The notes: generated by a model not told the origin, from the letters alone. DNA of 64,000 bases from Desulfurobacteriaceae bacterium (GCA_027051905.1 JALUGO010000012.1:45803-109802); one strand, 5' to 3'. Positions 46,024 to 54,896 are shown, counted from the first letter of the stretch. Made by a program: numbers and translations.

Positions 46024-46601
46024 GAGATCCTGTCGTGACCTACAACAACCTTTCCTGCCCACTCAGAGAGTATCTCGCAGGCAACGTCAACTCCGCTTCC
46101 CGCTGCAGTTGCAACCATCGTTATCTCTCCGGCTGCAAGGCCTGCAACGTAAACTCCTTCAGCTTTTGGTTTCAGCGCAATTTTTCCGGGCCTTGGAGAG
46201 CGGGGGTGTGGAATAACTTCAACCAGATCGGTTTTGACGTCAAAAGAGTGGAACCCAGTTGCAAACACAACAAAATCTGCCTTAAACTCTCTGCCATCAG
46301 AAAGAACGATCTTAAAGTTTCCTTTAGAGCCTGTTACCTCCGAAACTTCACCCTCGACGAGGTTAACGTCCTCAAACTCTTCAACCTGAGCCTTTAAAAA
46401 CTCCAGATACTCCTCTCCAGTCGTTCCCTTCTTTACTCCAGGAACATTGTTGAGAACCGCCTTTAGAACGTCGGAGTTCCCGCTGTCAACAACCAGGAAC
46501 TTCTTTCCCTTTGCAAAGTCAAACCTCCTTGCGCCGTCTGCCAGAGTTAAGGCACACGAAAGCCCGGAAACACCTCCACCAACAACTGCAACGCTATACA
46601 T
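46017..46601 (-). CDS. Minimal FAD-binding oxidoreductase without NAD(P)H domain
   Basis: 194 residues from ATG at 46601, with AAGGAGGTGAGG upstream; a GTG six bases earlier lies inside that ribosome site and was not chosen. Seen: Rossmann FAD motif VAVVGGGVSGLSCALTLADG, FVVFATGFHSFD and VYVAGLAAGEITMVATAAGSGVD, like the FAD half of thioredoxin reductase. The NAD(P)H domain and CxxC pair are missing. It may use a partner for electrons. Function not assigned. Confidence 0.75.
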   Translation of the reverse strand: MYSVAVVGGGVSGLSCALTLADGARRFDFAKGKKFLVVDSGNSDVLKAVLNNVPGVKKGTTGEEYLEFLKAQVEEFEDVNLVEGEVSEVTGSKGNFKIVLSDGREFKADFVVFATGFHSFDVKTDLVEVIPHPRSPRPGKIALKPKAEGVYVAGLAAGEITMVATAAGSGVDVACEILSEWAGKVVVGHDRISG

Positions 46602-46676
46602 CCTCACCTCCTTTTTTCTTTAAAAACTATTGCAGTGTAGTATTATTTTCCAACTCTAACAACGCCGGAGGAAGAG

Positions 46677-47090
46677 GTGAAGGCCTATACAGAATACCTC
46701 ACTTTTAACACAGAAAAAAGGCGGGAGCTGATAAGGATCACCGATACCGTTAAAGAAGCTGTAAGGAAGTCTGGAGTTAAAGAAGGACTGTGCCTTGTCT
46801 CTGCAATGCACCTTACTGCAGCAGTTATCATTCAGGACGACGAGGAAGGCCTCCATGAAGACATCTGGGAGTGGCTTGAGAGGTTGGCTCCCTTTAAACC
46901 CAACTACAAACACCACAGAACGGGAGAGGACAACGGAGACGCCCACCTCAAGAACCTCTTAGTCCACCTTCAGGTTGTCATTCCAATAACTAACGGAGAG
47001 CTTGATCTGGGTCCATGGCAGGAGATCTTCTACGCTGAGTTTGACGGTCAGAGGCCAAAGAGGGTGATAATCAAAATCATTGGAGAGTAG
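46677..47090 (+). CDS. YjbQ/UPF0047 family protein
   Basis: 137 residues; family members show weak thiamine-phosphate synthase activity in vitro, true role unclear. Seen: [37 protein letters not shown] and [19 protein letters not shown], hallmark of the family with conserved His/Glu. GTG start after GGAAGAG. Its stop TAG is directly followed by the ATG of hemH. Confidence 0.9.
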   Translation: MKAYTEYLTFNTEKRRELIRITDTVKEAVRKSGVKEGLCLVSAMHLTAAVIIQDDEEGLHEDIWEWLERLAPFKPNYKHHRTGEDNGDAHLKNLLVHLQVVIPITNGELDLGPWQEIFYAEFDGQRPKRVIIKIIGE

Positions 47091-48026
47091 ATGAAAGAAG
47101 CGGTTTTGATAACGTACATGGGAGCTCCCTCAACAACAGAAGAGATAAAACCATTCCTCTACAGGCTCTTCTCAGACAGAGACCTTATAAACTTCGGAGT
47201 TCCTCCGTTTCTCCAGAAACCCCTTGCCTACCTGATAGCAACTTTCAGAACTCCGAAAGTAAAGCCTCAATACGAGGCGATTGGAGGGGGAAGCCCGTTA
47301 GTCACCAACTCTCTGGAACAGGCAGAACTGATTGAAAAAGAGACGGGACTGAAGACCTTTGTGGGAATGCTCTACTCAGAGCCTCTCCTTGAGAAAACAG
47401 CACGCAAGATAACCGAAAACGGTTTCAACAGAATCTACCACGTAACCCTTTACCCCCAGTTCTCCTACGGAACCGTTGGCGCCTGTGTAAGAGACGTTGA
47501 AAGGCTCTTTAAAGGGGAGATAGAGATAAAACATGTTAGATCGTGGACTCTAAACCCTAACTATATTCAGTGGATAAGGGAACTTCTAAAAGGGGAGCTC
47601 TCCTCCTTAAACCCGGAAGAGACGGCCGTTCTCTTCTCAGCCCACAGTCTACCTAAATACTTCGTTGAGAAGAAGAAAGACCCTTACCCGAAGGAGATTG
47701 AAGCAACCGCTAAAGAGGTTATGAAAGCTTTTCCTCAGTTTAACTACAGAATCTCATATCAGAGCAAAGTAGGCCCAATAGAGTGGTTAGAACCCTCAAC
47801 TGAGGAAGAGCTCCACAGGATAAAGAAAGAGGGCTTTAAAAGCGTTGTCGTCTTTCCCATCAGCTTTGTCTCTGAGCATATTGAAACCCTCTACGAACTT
47901 GATATCGAATATGGCCGGGTTGCTAAAGATTTAGAGCTGAACTATAAAAGAGTAAAACTTGACCACAGGCACCCCCTCCTTATCCGTGCAATTTCAGAAG
48001 AGATTGATAAATTGAGAAAAGAATAA
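47091..48026 (+). CDS. hemH: Ferrochelatase
   Basis: Inserts iron into a porphyrin (protoporphyrin or coproporphyrin). 311 residues, Gram-positive-like short form. Seen: YMGAPSTTEEIKPFLYRLFSD, GGGSPLVTNSL, TLYPQFSYGTVGAC, VLFSAHSLPKYF with catalytic His and FPISFVSEHIETLYELDIE. Starts immediately after the YjbQ stop. Followed 18 bases later by hemY. Confidence 0.95.
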   Translation: MKEAVLITYMGAPSTTEEIKPFLYRLFSDRDLINFGVPPFLQKPLAYLIATFRTPKVKPQYEAIGGGSPLVTNSLEQAELIEKETGLKTFVGMLYSEPLLEKTARKITENGFNRIYHVTLYPQFSYGTVGACVRDVERLFKGEIEIKHVRSWTLNPNYIQWIRELLKGELSSLNPEETAVLFSAHSLPKYFVEKKKDPYPKEIEATAKEVMKAFPQFNYRISYQSKVGPIEWLEPSTEEELHRIKKEGFKSVVVFPISFVSEHIETLYELDIEYGRVAKDLELNYKRVKLDHRHPLLIRAISEEIDKLRKE

Positions 48027-48044
48027 TTTACTTAAGGAGAGAGT

Positions 48045-49418
48045 ATGAGGGTTTGCGTTCTGGGAGCCGGTGTTTCAGGCCTTTCGGCTGCATTCTACCT
48101 GAAACAGAGAGGAGTTGAGGTAACCGTTCTAGAGAAGGAGTCTGAACCCGGCGGGAAGATGAAAACCGTCTACGAAAAAGGTTACATAGTAGAGGCGGGT
48201 CCCAACGGTTTTTTAGACGGGAAACCCTATACCTTGAACCTTGTAAAAGCCCTTGGAATTGAAAATAGGCTATACAGGAGTTCCGACAAAGCCAGAAAGC
48301 GTTTCATATACACAAACGGAAGGCTTGTAAGGCTTCCAGAGAATCCTATAGCGTTCCTGTCAAGCAATCTCCTTTCCTGGAAGGGGAAGATAAGGATTTT
48401 TGGCGAATTCCTCGTTCCCCCTAGAAAAGACAATTCAGATGAAACCCTTGGAGACTTTGCAAGGAGAAGACTTGGAGAGGAAGCCTTAGAGAAACTCTTA
48501 GACCCTATGGTTGCCGGCATATTTGCCGGAGACCCCGACAGAATGAGCCTAAAAGCCGCATTTCCAGCCATTTACAACTTAGAGAAACAATATGGTGGCC
48601 TCATAAAAGGTCTGATAGCGAAGATGAAAGAGGCCAAAAAGAGCGGTAAAAACTCTTCAGGCCCTGCGGGCCCCGGAGGTGTTTTAACCTCTTTCGTTGG
48701 CGGAACAAAAGACCTGATAGATGCACTATCTAAAGAGCTAAAAGAGGAGCTCCACACAGGCGTTTCTGTTGAAAAGGTTGAAAAGTCCGGAAAAGGCTGG
48801 CTGGTTAGCTGGAAAGACGGAGATAAGGAGTTTACAGAGGAGTTTGACCACCTTGTTGTATCAACTCCTGCCTACGCAGCAGCCGAAATTCTAAAAGAGG
48901 TTGATGGGGAACTCTCCAAACTCCTCTCTGAAATTGAGTACTCGCCAATTTCCGTTGTTGCTTTAGGATTTCAGAAAAAAGGATTGGGACACGACCTTGA
49001 CGGCTTTGGCTTTTTAGTTCCAAGGAGCGAAGGGAGGAAGATTTTGGGAGCTCTCTGGGATAGCTCAGTTTTCCCAAACAGAGCTCCAGAGGGGAAAGCC
49101 CTCATCAGAGTAATGATTGGAGGAGCCCGCCAGCCAGACCTTGCACTCCTGCCAGAGGAGGAACTTGTAGAGATTGCCCTTAAGGAGCTCCGCCTTATAA
49201 TGAAAATTCGCCACTACCCTGAAATGGTTAAAGTCTTCAGACACGAAAAGGGAATTCCCCACTACACTTTAGGCCACTGTGAGAGAGTTGACAGGATATT
49301 TGAGATAGGAGAGAAGCTGGGTAACCTCTACTTTTGCTCAAACGCCTACAGGGGAGTTGGAGTTAACGACTGCACAAAACTTGCCGAAGAAACTGCAGAG
49401 AGAATTGCAAAAAAATGA
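48045..49418 (+). CDS. hemY: Protoporphyrinogen/coproporphyrinogen oxidase
   Basis: FAD enzyme oxidising a porphyrinogen in heme synthesis. 457 residues. Seen: GAGVSGLSAAFYLKQRGVEVTVLEKE, PGGKMKTVYEKGYIVEAGPNGFL, DPMVAGIFAGDPDRMSL and C-terminal LYFCSNAYRGVGVNDC. Adjacent to hemH, consistent with a HemY/CgoX-type branch. The last bases overlap the start of the nucleotidyltransferase gene (ATGA). Confidence 0.94.
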   Translation: MRVCVLGAGVSGLSAAFYLKQRGVEVTVLEKESEPGGKMKTVYEKGYIVEAGPNGFLDGKPYTLNLVKALGIENRLYRSSDKARKRFIYTNGRLVRLPENPIAFLSSNLLSWKGKIRIFGEFLVPPRKDNSDETLGDFARRRLGEEALEKLLDPMVAGIFAGDPDRMSLKAAFPAIYNLEKQYGGLIKGLIAKMKEAKKSGKNSSGPAGPGGVLTSFVGGTKDLIDALSKELKEELHTGVSVEKVEKSGKGWLVSWKDGDKEFTEEFDHLVVSTPAYAAAEILKEVDGELSKLLSEIEYSPISVVALGFQKKGLGHDLDGFGFLVPRSEGRKILGALWDSSVFPNRAPEGKALIRVMIGGARQPDLALLPEEELVEIALKELRLIMKIRHYPEMVKVFRHEKGIPHYTLGHCERVDRIFEIGEKLGNLYFCSNAYRGVGVNDCTKLAEETAERIAKK

Positions 49419-49714
49419 GGAAAATCAGGCTTTCAGAGTGGCAGATAGATGCAATAAAGAGGAGCGCAGAAGAAGCCTTTGGAGAGGGAACTAAAGTAAT
49501 TCTCTTTGGAAGCAGAGTTTACCCCGAAAAGAGAGGAGGAGATATAGACCTTTATATAATTCCAGCGCAGAAAGATAAGCTTTTTCAGAGGGAGCTCCGG
49601 TTCAGAGCTCTCCTTATGGAACACCTGGGAGAAAGGAAAATAGACGTTGTAATCCAGAAAGACACTGAAAGGCCGATAGAAAGAGTTGCCCTTAAAGAGG
49701 GAGTTGAGCTTTGA
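49415..49714 (+). CDS. Minimal nucleotidyltransferase (MNT), orphan
   Basis: 99 residues with the polymerase-beta motif LFGSRVYPEKRGGDIDLYI (GS-x-D-x-D) and third acidic residue in KIDVVIQ. MNT proteins normally pair with a HEPN toxin as antitoxin; no HEPN ORF is beside it, since purB starts 24 bases downstream. ATG overlaps hemY by 4 bases. Could be a stand-alone nucleotidyltransferase or a leftover antitoxin. Confidence 0.82.
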   Translation: MRKIRLSEWQIDAIKRSAEEAFGEGTKVILFGSRVYPEKRGGDIDLYIIPAQKDKLFQRELRFRALLMEHLGERKIDVVIQKDTERPIERVALKEGVEL

Positions 49715-49738
49715 TAAAACACTTGCAGGGAGGATTAA

Positions 49739-51064
49739 ATGATTCCACGCTACACGCTGCCTGAAATGGGAAAGATATGGGACGAGCAGAACAAGCTGAG
49801 GAACTGGCTGAGAGTTGAAGTAGCAGCGGCAGAGAGCTGGGCAGAGATAGGGAAGATTCCAAAAGAGGCGGTTGAGAAGATAAAAGAGAAAGTAAAGCCC
49901 TACCTGGAAGGAGAGAAAGAGTTTGACACAAAGAGGATAGCTGAGATAGAGGAGGTTACAAATCACGACGTTATAGCCTTTCTTACATACATAAAGGAGA
50001 TAGTTGGAGACGAGGCAAAATACCTCCACTTCGGAATGACATCTTCCGACATGCTTGATACCGCCTTTGCCCTCCAGATAAAGCAGGCCGGGGAGCTCCT
50101 TTTAAAAGACATAGAAAAGGTAATGGAGGCCATAAAAAAGAGGGCTTTTGAACACAAAATGACCGTTATGGTTGGAAGAACCCACGGAATCCACGCAGAG
50201 CCCATAACCTTTGGCCTGAAACTGGCCATATGGTACGACGAGATGAGGAGGAACTACGAGAGATTAAAGGCTGCAACAGAAAGAGCTGCTGTAGGAAAGC
50301 TCTCTGGAGCCGTTGGAACCTTTGCAAACATAGATCCAAGGGTTGAGGAGCTCACCTGTAAGAAACTTGGAATTGGCCACGCAAAGGCTTCAAACCAGGT
50401 AGTTCAGAGGGACAGACATGCCGAGTTCTTAAACGCCCTTGCCCTAACTGCTTCATCAATAGAGAAGTTTGCAACAGAGATAAGACACCTCCAGAGAACT
50501 GAAGTAAGGGAAGTTGAGGAACCGTTTAGGAAAGGTCAGAAAGGCTCCTCTGCAATGCCCCACAAGAGGAACCCGATACTCTCAGAGAGGCTCTGCGGAC
50601 TTGCAAGGGTCGTAAGGAGTGCCGCAATCGTTGGAATGGAGAACGTTCCCTTATGGCACGAAAGGGACATCTCCCACTCCTCTACTGAGAGAACAGTCTT
50701 CCCCGATGCCTGCATAGCCCTGGATTACATGCTCCAAAAGTTTGCAAACCTTATGGAGAACTTAGTCGTTTACCCTGAAAACATGATGAAGAACCTTAAC
50801 CTCTTAAGGGGTCTCATCTTCAGCCAGAGGGTTCTCCTTACACTTATTGAGAAGGGAGGCCTTTCAAGGGAGGATGCCTACGCAATCGTCCAGGAAAACG
50901 CAATGAAGGTCTGGAACGAGAGGGCCGACTTTAGGGAGCTCCTTAAGAAAGATGAGAGAGTCAGGAAAGTCCTTACAGAGGAAGAGATAGACGAGATATT
51001 TGACCTCTCATACCACACAAAACACGTTGACTACATCTTCAAAAGAGTCTTCGGGGAGCCATAG
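49739..51064 (+). CDS. purB: Adenylosuccinate lyase
   Basis: Purine synthesis enzyme (SAICAR to AICAR and adenylosuccinate to AMP). 441 residues. Seen: EEVTNHDVIAFLTYI, FGMTSSDMLDTAFA, VGRTHGIHAEPITFG, and signature SSAMPHKRNPILSE with catalytic Ser loop. ATG after AGGGAGG. Ends at a terminator; the low-GC patch begins right after. Confidence 0.96.
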   Translation: MIPRYTLPEMGKIWDEQNKLRNWLRVEVAAAESWAEIGKIPKEAVEKIKEKVKPYLEGEKEFDTKRIAEIEEVTNHDVIAFLTYIKEIVGDEAKYLHFGMTSSDMLDTAFALQIKQAGELLLKDIEKVMEAIKKRAFEHKMTVMVGRTHGIHAEPITFGLKLAIWYDEMRRNYERLKAATERAAVGKLSGAVGTFANIDPRVEELTCKKLGIGHAKASNQVVQRDRHAEFLNALALTASSIEKFATEIRHLQRTEVREVEEPFRKGQKGSSAMPHKRNPILSERLCGLARVVRSAAIVGMENVPLWHERDISHSSTERTVFPDACIALDYMLQKFANLMENLVVYPENMMKNLNLLRGLIFSQRVLLTLIEKGGLSREDAYAIVQENAMKVWNERADFRELLKKDERVRKVLTEEEIDEIFDLSYHTKHVDYIFKRVFGEP

Positions 51065-51081
51065 AGCTCCCTGTTTGTTTT
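51054..51081 (+). terminator. Terminator at the end of purB
   Basis: GGGAGC pairs with GCTCCC around CATAGA (the loop holds the stop TAG), followed by a T-rich stretch TGTTTGTTTT. Confidence 0.6.
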
Positions 51082-51160
51082 CAAAAATAAACCGTCTATT
51101 ACTGTGCTGTTTATTGATGACTATCATATTTTTGAAACTTAATAGAAAAGAGGAGTAAGT

Positions 51161-51259
51161 ATGTTACCGGAAATCATTGTAATACTGTCATTCCTGGTTG
51201 TGTTCCTTTTAGGACTTTTTATAGCTTTTGGTATTAGAAAGCCAGCTAAACAGCATTAA
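51161..51259 (+). CDS. 32-residue single-pass membrane peptide
   Basis: ATG after AGAGGAG. The peptide is almost entirely one hydrophobic helix (MLPEIIVILSFLVVFLLG onward) with a short basic tail RKPAKQH. Lies in low-GC DNA after purB and overlaps the next frame. No family recognised; could be a genuine small membrane protein. Confidence 0.42.
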   Translation: MLPEIIVILSFLVVFLLGLFIAFGIRKPAKQH

Positions 51260-51434
51260 AATCTCCAAAGCCTTACGAAAGAGGTATTCTCCCGACGTTG
51301 ATATTGTGGTAATCAAACTGAGTGATAGGCCGATTTATAAAGGTGAACACCCGCCTGAACAGAGGATAGTTATTGGGTATGATGAGAATAATAAGATTAT
51401 TGGTTTTGGAACTGGAGTGAAAAGAAAAAGATGA
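51228..51434 (+). CDS. DUF2283-like small protein, possibly remnant
   Basis: 68 residues from a TTG inside the preceding peptide; there is no ribosome site. Seen: YSPDVDIVVIKLSDRPIYKG and IVIGYDENNKIIGFGTG, which resemble the DUF2283 pattern (DxLYIxL ... DYDExGxVVGIE). The absence of a proper start suggests a truncated copy. Function unknown. Confidence 0.4.
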   Translation: MVLESQLNSIKISKALRKRYSPDVDIVVIKLSDRPIYKGEHPPEQRIVIGYDENNKIIGFGTGVKRKR

Positions 51435-51612
51435 ATTTGTTGTTTATCAGCAAAGTTTTTTAGTTTCATTCTTGGATCAGGGATTTTGAAACTTTATTCA
51501 TTCCCTTTGGTTTTGATATCTTTTGGAACTTAGATTATGTTTTTTCTATAGTTAGCTTCAGCTTAATAATCTTTCTTGAAAAATTGCATTGTTTGGATAG
51601 GGGAGTTTGAGG

Positions 51613-52429
51613 TTATTTTATTCTAAATAGTGGGTAGCCATCTATCACGGGACAATAGCTTGAAAGAATATATATTCTACTAAATTTGGTATTGTCTAAG
51701 TTAAGTTTATAGTTTTCTAATAAGCTTTCAATATTAGTTTTGCTTGTTATATCATCATCTAAATAGATTATCAACCATAAAGGAGATTCTCTGTAAGGTT
51801 TTCGTTCTTTTTTCCTGATTGCTTCTTTTATCCTTATAGGTAAATCTATAGGATCAGATATCCATTTATTTATCATGATTCTCAAAGTGTGGTGTTTATG
51901 TATACATATTTGATCTACAGTTAGCAACTTTTTAGACAAATTATCTTGGGATAATTGCCGAACATGATGTTTTATCTCATCATGCTTTAGGAGTATACCT
52001 CCTTGTAAGCTTTTATTATTCAAGCACAGGTTTAAAAGCTTTATAAAGCTTCGTATAAATTCGCCTTTTTTCTTTTTCTCAATATTAGCATTATAATTTA
52101 AATTAATTTAAATTAATGAGAATATCTATATCTTTAAACCCTGCTTTCTTTAATTCTTGTTCTAATTCTTTTTCCATTTTTTCATACGCCTTATTTTTTC
52201 TTAAGGTATTACCATCTACAGAAAGTATTTTAGTTACTTCAATAAATATAACTTTTCCATTCTTTGTTATACATTTAAAATCTGGTATACTCTTCCCATC
52301 TTCTTTAAGTTCTTTACAATTAGAGATTAAAAAACCTTCTTCTTTCTGGAACTGCTCCTTGAATTTGGTAATTGTATGAATTTCATCAATTTTGTTGATC
52401 TCTTGTTGACTGAATTTTTCATTAATCAT
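51613..52429 (-). pseudogene. Nuclease-like gene split by a 10-bp tandem duplication
   Basis: Two minus-strand frames, 52103-52429 (108 residues) and 51613-52023, belong to one gene. In the first, IPDFKCITKNGKVIFIEVTK resembles a PD-(D/E)xK nuclease core. At 52098-52117 the unit TTAAATTAAT is duplicated in tandem; it stops the first frame. Deleting one copy joins it to the second frame, which then reads through NYNANIEKKKKGEFIRSF into the 136-residue part without a stop, giving about 268 residues. The junction arithmetic (10 bases, shift of one) matches exactly. Recent mutation or phase-variable switch; identity of the intact protein is unknown. Confidence 0.72.
52094..52117. repeat. 2.4-copy tandem repeat of a 10-mer
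   Basis: TAATTTAAAT repeated twice plus TAAT. It lies at the frame break of the gene above. Confidence 0.9.
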
Positions 52430-52592
52430 CTTTTATCCTATACCTTTTTTCTATAGTCAAAACGATGGAATCAAATTTCATTAAGATACTTTTCTGCTTA
52501 TCAATTTCTTTAAATAGGGCTTTAAATTGGTCTATCAGATTTCTGCCTCTCTCGTTTGTTAAAACGATTGTGCCGTTAACTGCTGCAGTCAA
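52422..52592 (-). CDS. 56-residue ORF upstream of the split gene
   Basis: TTG start with AGGGAGG 4 bases upstream; the stop TAA overlaps the ATG region of the split nuclease-like gene, so they are coupled. Predicted sequence includes LTAAVNGTIVLTNERGRNL and a lysine-rich helical tail. No family recognised. Low GC like its neighbour. Confidence 0.45.
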   Translation of the reverse strand: MTAAVNGTIVLTNERGRNLIDQFKALFKEIDKQKSILMKFDSIVLTIEKRYRIKDD

Positions 52593-52606
52593 ACTGCCTC
52601 CCTGTT

Positions 52607-53734
52607 TTAAATTTTTCTTCTTATCTCGTGTAGCTCCCTTGAGTGAAAGGATAGGTAAGTATCTTCTCTAAATTTAAGTTCTCTGAGAGGTTCAAGTTTA
52701 AAGGCTTTATCTATTGAGCCGAAAGAGCCTCTGAAGCCTGGGGTGCCGTCTTCTCCAAGGATTTTGGGGGCGTAGAAGAGACTCAGTTTGTCAACAAGGT
52801 TCTCAGATAGGAGAGACCATGCAAGGAGAGCTCCCCCCTCACAGAGAATGGAGTAGATGCCAAACTCCTCTTTTAAGGCAGTTAGAGCCTCTTTCAGGTC
52901 TAACTTTCCGCCAAGGTCAAAGACGGGTAGGAGTTTTACTCCAAGGTCTTTTAGGATTCCAGCCTTGTAAGAAAAGAGAGACTCCTGAGCTGTGATAACT
53001 ATCAGCTCTTCTGGTCTCTCTTTTACTAAGTAGCAGTTTGTCGGAATTTTGAGCTGCCTGTCAACAACAACTGCAGAGGGCTGTTTTTCAACGGGAAACT
53101 CTCTGACGGTTAGCCTCGGGTTATCCTTTAGAACTGTTCCTATCCCAACCATTACGGCGTTGTGCCAGCTCCTTAATTTCTGGACGAACCTCCTTGAGGT
53201 TTCTCCCGTTATCCACTTTGAGTTTCCGTGCCTGTCTGCAATTTTCCCGTCTAAGGTCATTGCAAGCTTTAAATTCAGAAAAGCCCTCTTTTTCAGCGTG
53301 TTTACAACGAAGTCCTCTATCAGTTCAAAACACCTTTTCTTTAAAACTCCGGTTTTTACCTCTATTCCGGCAGACTTTAACCTCTCAACTCCTCCGGCTG
53401 CAATAGGGTTTGGGTCTCTTACGCCGATTACAACCTCTTTTATTCCGGCCTTTATTATCCTTTCTGTGCAGGGAGGGGTTCTCCCGTAGTGGTTGCAGGG
53501 TTCTAAGGTTACGTAAAGGATTGCTCCTTTTGCATTTTCTCCTGCCCTTTCAAGTGCAACGGCCTCTGCGTGGGGAAGCCCTGCCCTTTCGTGGTAGCCT
53601 GTAGCTATAACTTTTCCGTTCTTTACTACTACCGCTCCAACTGCAGGGTTTGGAAGTGTTTTCCCTTTTGCCCTGTAGGCCTCTCTTATGGCAAGGTTCA
53701 TAAAACGGATGTCTTCAATGGTAATCTTTTCCAT
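52607..53734 (-). CDS. ribD: Riboflavin biosynthesis bifunctional deaminase/reductase
   Basis: Deaminates then reduces the pyrimidine intermediate of riboflavin synthesis. 375 residues. Seen: deaminase zinc site HAEAVAL and PCNHYGRTPPC, then the reductase domain with LKLAMTLDGKIAD, SKWITGETSRRFVQ and GIYSILCEGGALLAWSLL. ATG overlaps the TGA of a 30-residue membrane ORF. No FMN riboswitch is seen upstream; it is in the purC-trpS unit. Confidence 0.95.
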   Translation of the reverse strand: MEKITIEDIRFMNLAIREAYRAKGKTLPNPAVGAVVVKNGKVIATGYHERAGLPHAEAVALERAGENAKGAILYVTLEPCNHYGRTPPCTERIIKAGIKEVVIGVRDPNPIAAGGVERLKSAGIEVKTGVLKKRCFELIEDFVVNTLKKRAFLNLKLAMTLDGKIADRHGNSKWITGETSRRFVQKLRSWHNAVMVGIGTVLKDNPRLTVREFPVEKQPSAVVVDRQLKIPTNCYLVKERPEELIVITAQESLFSYKAGILKDLGVKLLPVFDLGGKLDLKEALTALKEEFGIYSILCEGGALLAWSLLSENLVDKLSLFYAPKILGEDGTPGFRGSFGSIDKAFKLEPLRELKFREDTYLSFHSRELHEIRRKI

Positions 53735-53826
53735 CAGACGTTCCTGTGGAGAACGTAGAAGATGAGGAGCCCGATAAGGAAGATGAGGATCCCTATCTGG
53801 GCTCTGATTTTCTTTTTAGAGTTCAA
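53734..53826 (-). CDS. 30-residue single-pass membrane peptide between trpS and ribD
   Basis: TTG start with GGAGTAGGAA upstream, stop TGA overlapping the ATG of ribD. Sequence: basic NSKKKIRAQ, then hydrophobic IGILIFLIGLLIFYVLH, then RNV. The exact fit of start and stop between two operon genes supports real translation. Unknown function. Confidence 0.5.
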   Translation of the reverse strand: MNSKKKIRAQIGILIFLIGLLIFYVLHRNV

Positions 53827-53829
53827 TTC

Positions 53830-54894
53830 CTACTCCGTGAGGAAGTTCATTGCCTTTCTAACCTCTTCCATGGTTTGAGAGGCTATCTCCCTTGCTCTTT
53901 TGGAGCCCTCTCTGAAGATATCTATGAGGTCGTCTCTCTTTGAAAGGAGCTCCGCCCTCTTACTCCTTATCGGCTCTAAAAACTGGTTTAAGTTCTTTGC
54001 AAGCTCCCTTTTACACTGAACGCAGCCAATTTCTCCCCTTCTGCATGCTTCCTCTATCTCTTTAACCCTTTCTTCTGGTGTGAAGATCTTGTGGTATGAG
54101 AAAACTGAGCAGACTTCAGGGTGGCCGGGGTCTGTTTTCCTTACCCTTGCCGGGTCTGTAACCATAGACATCACTTTTTTATTTACTTCCTCTTCTGTGT
54201 CTGAGAGGTAGATGCAGTTCCCGTAAGATTTGCTCATTTTCCTGCCGTCTAAGCCGGGAAGTTTTGGAGCCTCTGAAAGGTATGGCCTTGGCTCCGGGAA
54301 GAGCTTACCAAAGAACCTGTTGAAACGCCTCGTTATCTCCCGGGAGAGTTCTAAGTGTGGAAGCTGGTCTATCCCAACTGGAACCGTGTCTGCTTTGTAG
54401 AGAACTATGTCTGCGGTTTGAAGAACAGGGTAGCCTAAGAAACCGTATGTTGCAAGCTCCCTATCTTTCAGGTTCTCCATCATCTCTTTATAGGTCGGGT
54501 TCCTCTCAAGCCAGCGAACGGGTGTAACCATTGAGAGGAGAAGGTGGAGCTCCGCATGCTCCTTAACCCACGACTGAACGAAGAGGGTGCTTTTTTCAGG
54601 GTTTAGCCCTGAGGCCAGCCAGTCGGCCATCATCTCAACGGTGTTCTCAGATAGTTTGCTCGTGTCGTGGTAAGAGGTGGTTATTGCGTGCCAGTCGGCT
54701 ATGAAGAAGAAGCTCTCTGTTCTATCCTGGAGTTTCAGCCAGGTTTTGAGAGCTCCGAAATAGTTTCCAAGGTGGAGCTTACCCGTTGGTCTCATTCCGG
54801 AAAGAATTCTCTTTATGTCTTTCGGTTCTTCGTATTTCTCAAGGGCTATTTTCATCTCTTTGTCAACGTTGCTTACAAGGAGTTCCCTCTTCAC
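53830..54894 (-). CDS. trpS: Tryptophanyl-tRNA synthetase
   Basis: Class I synthetase. 354 residues. Seen: ILSGMRPTGKLHLGNYFGAL (HIGH-like HLGN), DQLPHLELSREI, and KMSKSYGNCIYL (KMSKS). It carries an N-terminal extension of about 30 residues before ILSGMRPTG compared with typical TrpRS; the GTG start with GGAGGAGTAGGA is well supported, so the extension is likely real. It begins 2 bases after the purC stop. Confidence 0.94.
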   Translation of the reverse strand: MKRELLVSNVDKEMKIALEKYEEPKDIKRILSGMRPTGKLHLGNYFGALKTWLKLQDRTESFFFIADWHAITTSYHDTSKLSENTVEMMADWLASGLNPEKSTLFVQSWVKEHAELHLLLSMVTPVRWLERNPTYKEMMENLKDRELATYGFLGYPVLQTADIVLYKADTVPVGIDQLPHLELSREITRRFNRFFGKLFPEPRPYLSEAPKLPGLDGRKMSKSYGNCIYLSDTEEEVNKKVMSMVTDPARVRKTDPGHPEVCSVFSYHKIFTPEERVKEIEEACRRGEIGCVQCKRELAKNLNQFLEPIRSKRAELLSKRDDLIDIFREGSKRAREIASQTMEEVRKAMNFLTE

Positions 54895-54896
54895 TC

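Noticed and set aside
49433..50029. Long open frame antisense to the nucleotidyltransferase and purB
   Set aside because: Composition is that of a shadow frame, without ribosome site or family motifs; the plus-strand genes are certain.
52607..53734. FMN riboswitch for ribD
   Set aside because: ribD is preceded directly by the small ORF and trpS; no conserved riboswitch elements are present.
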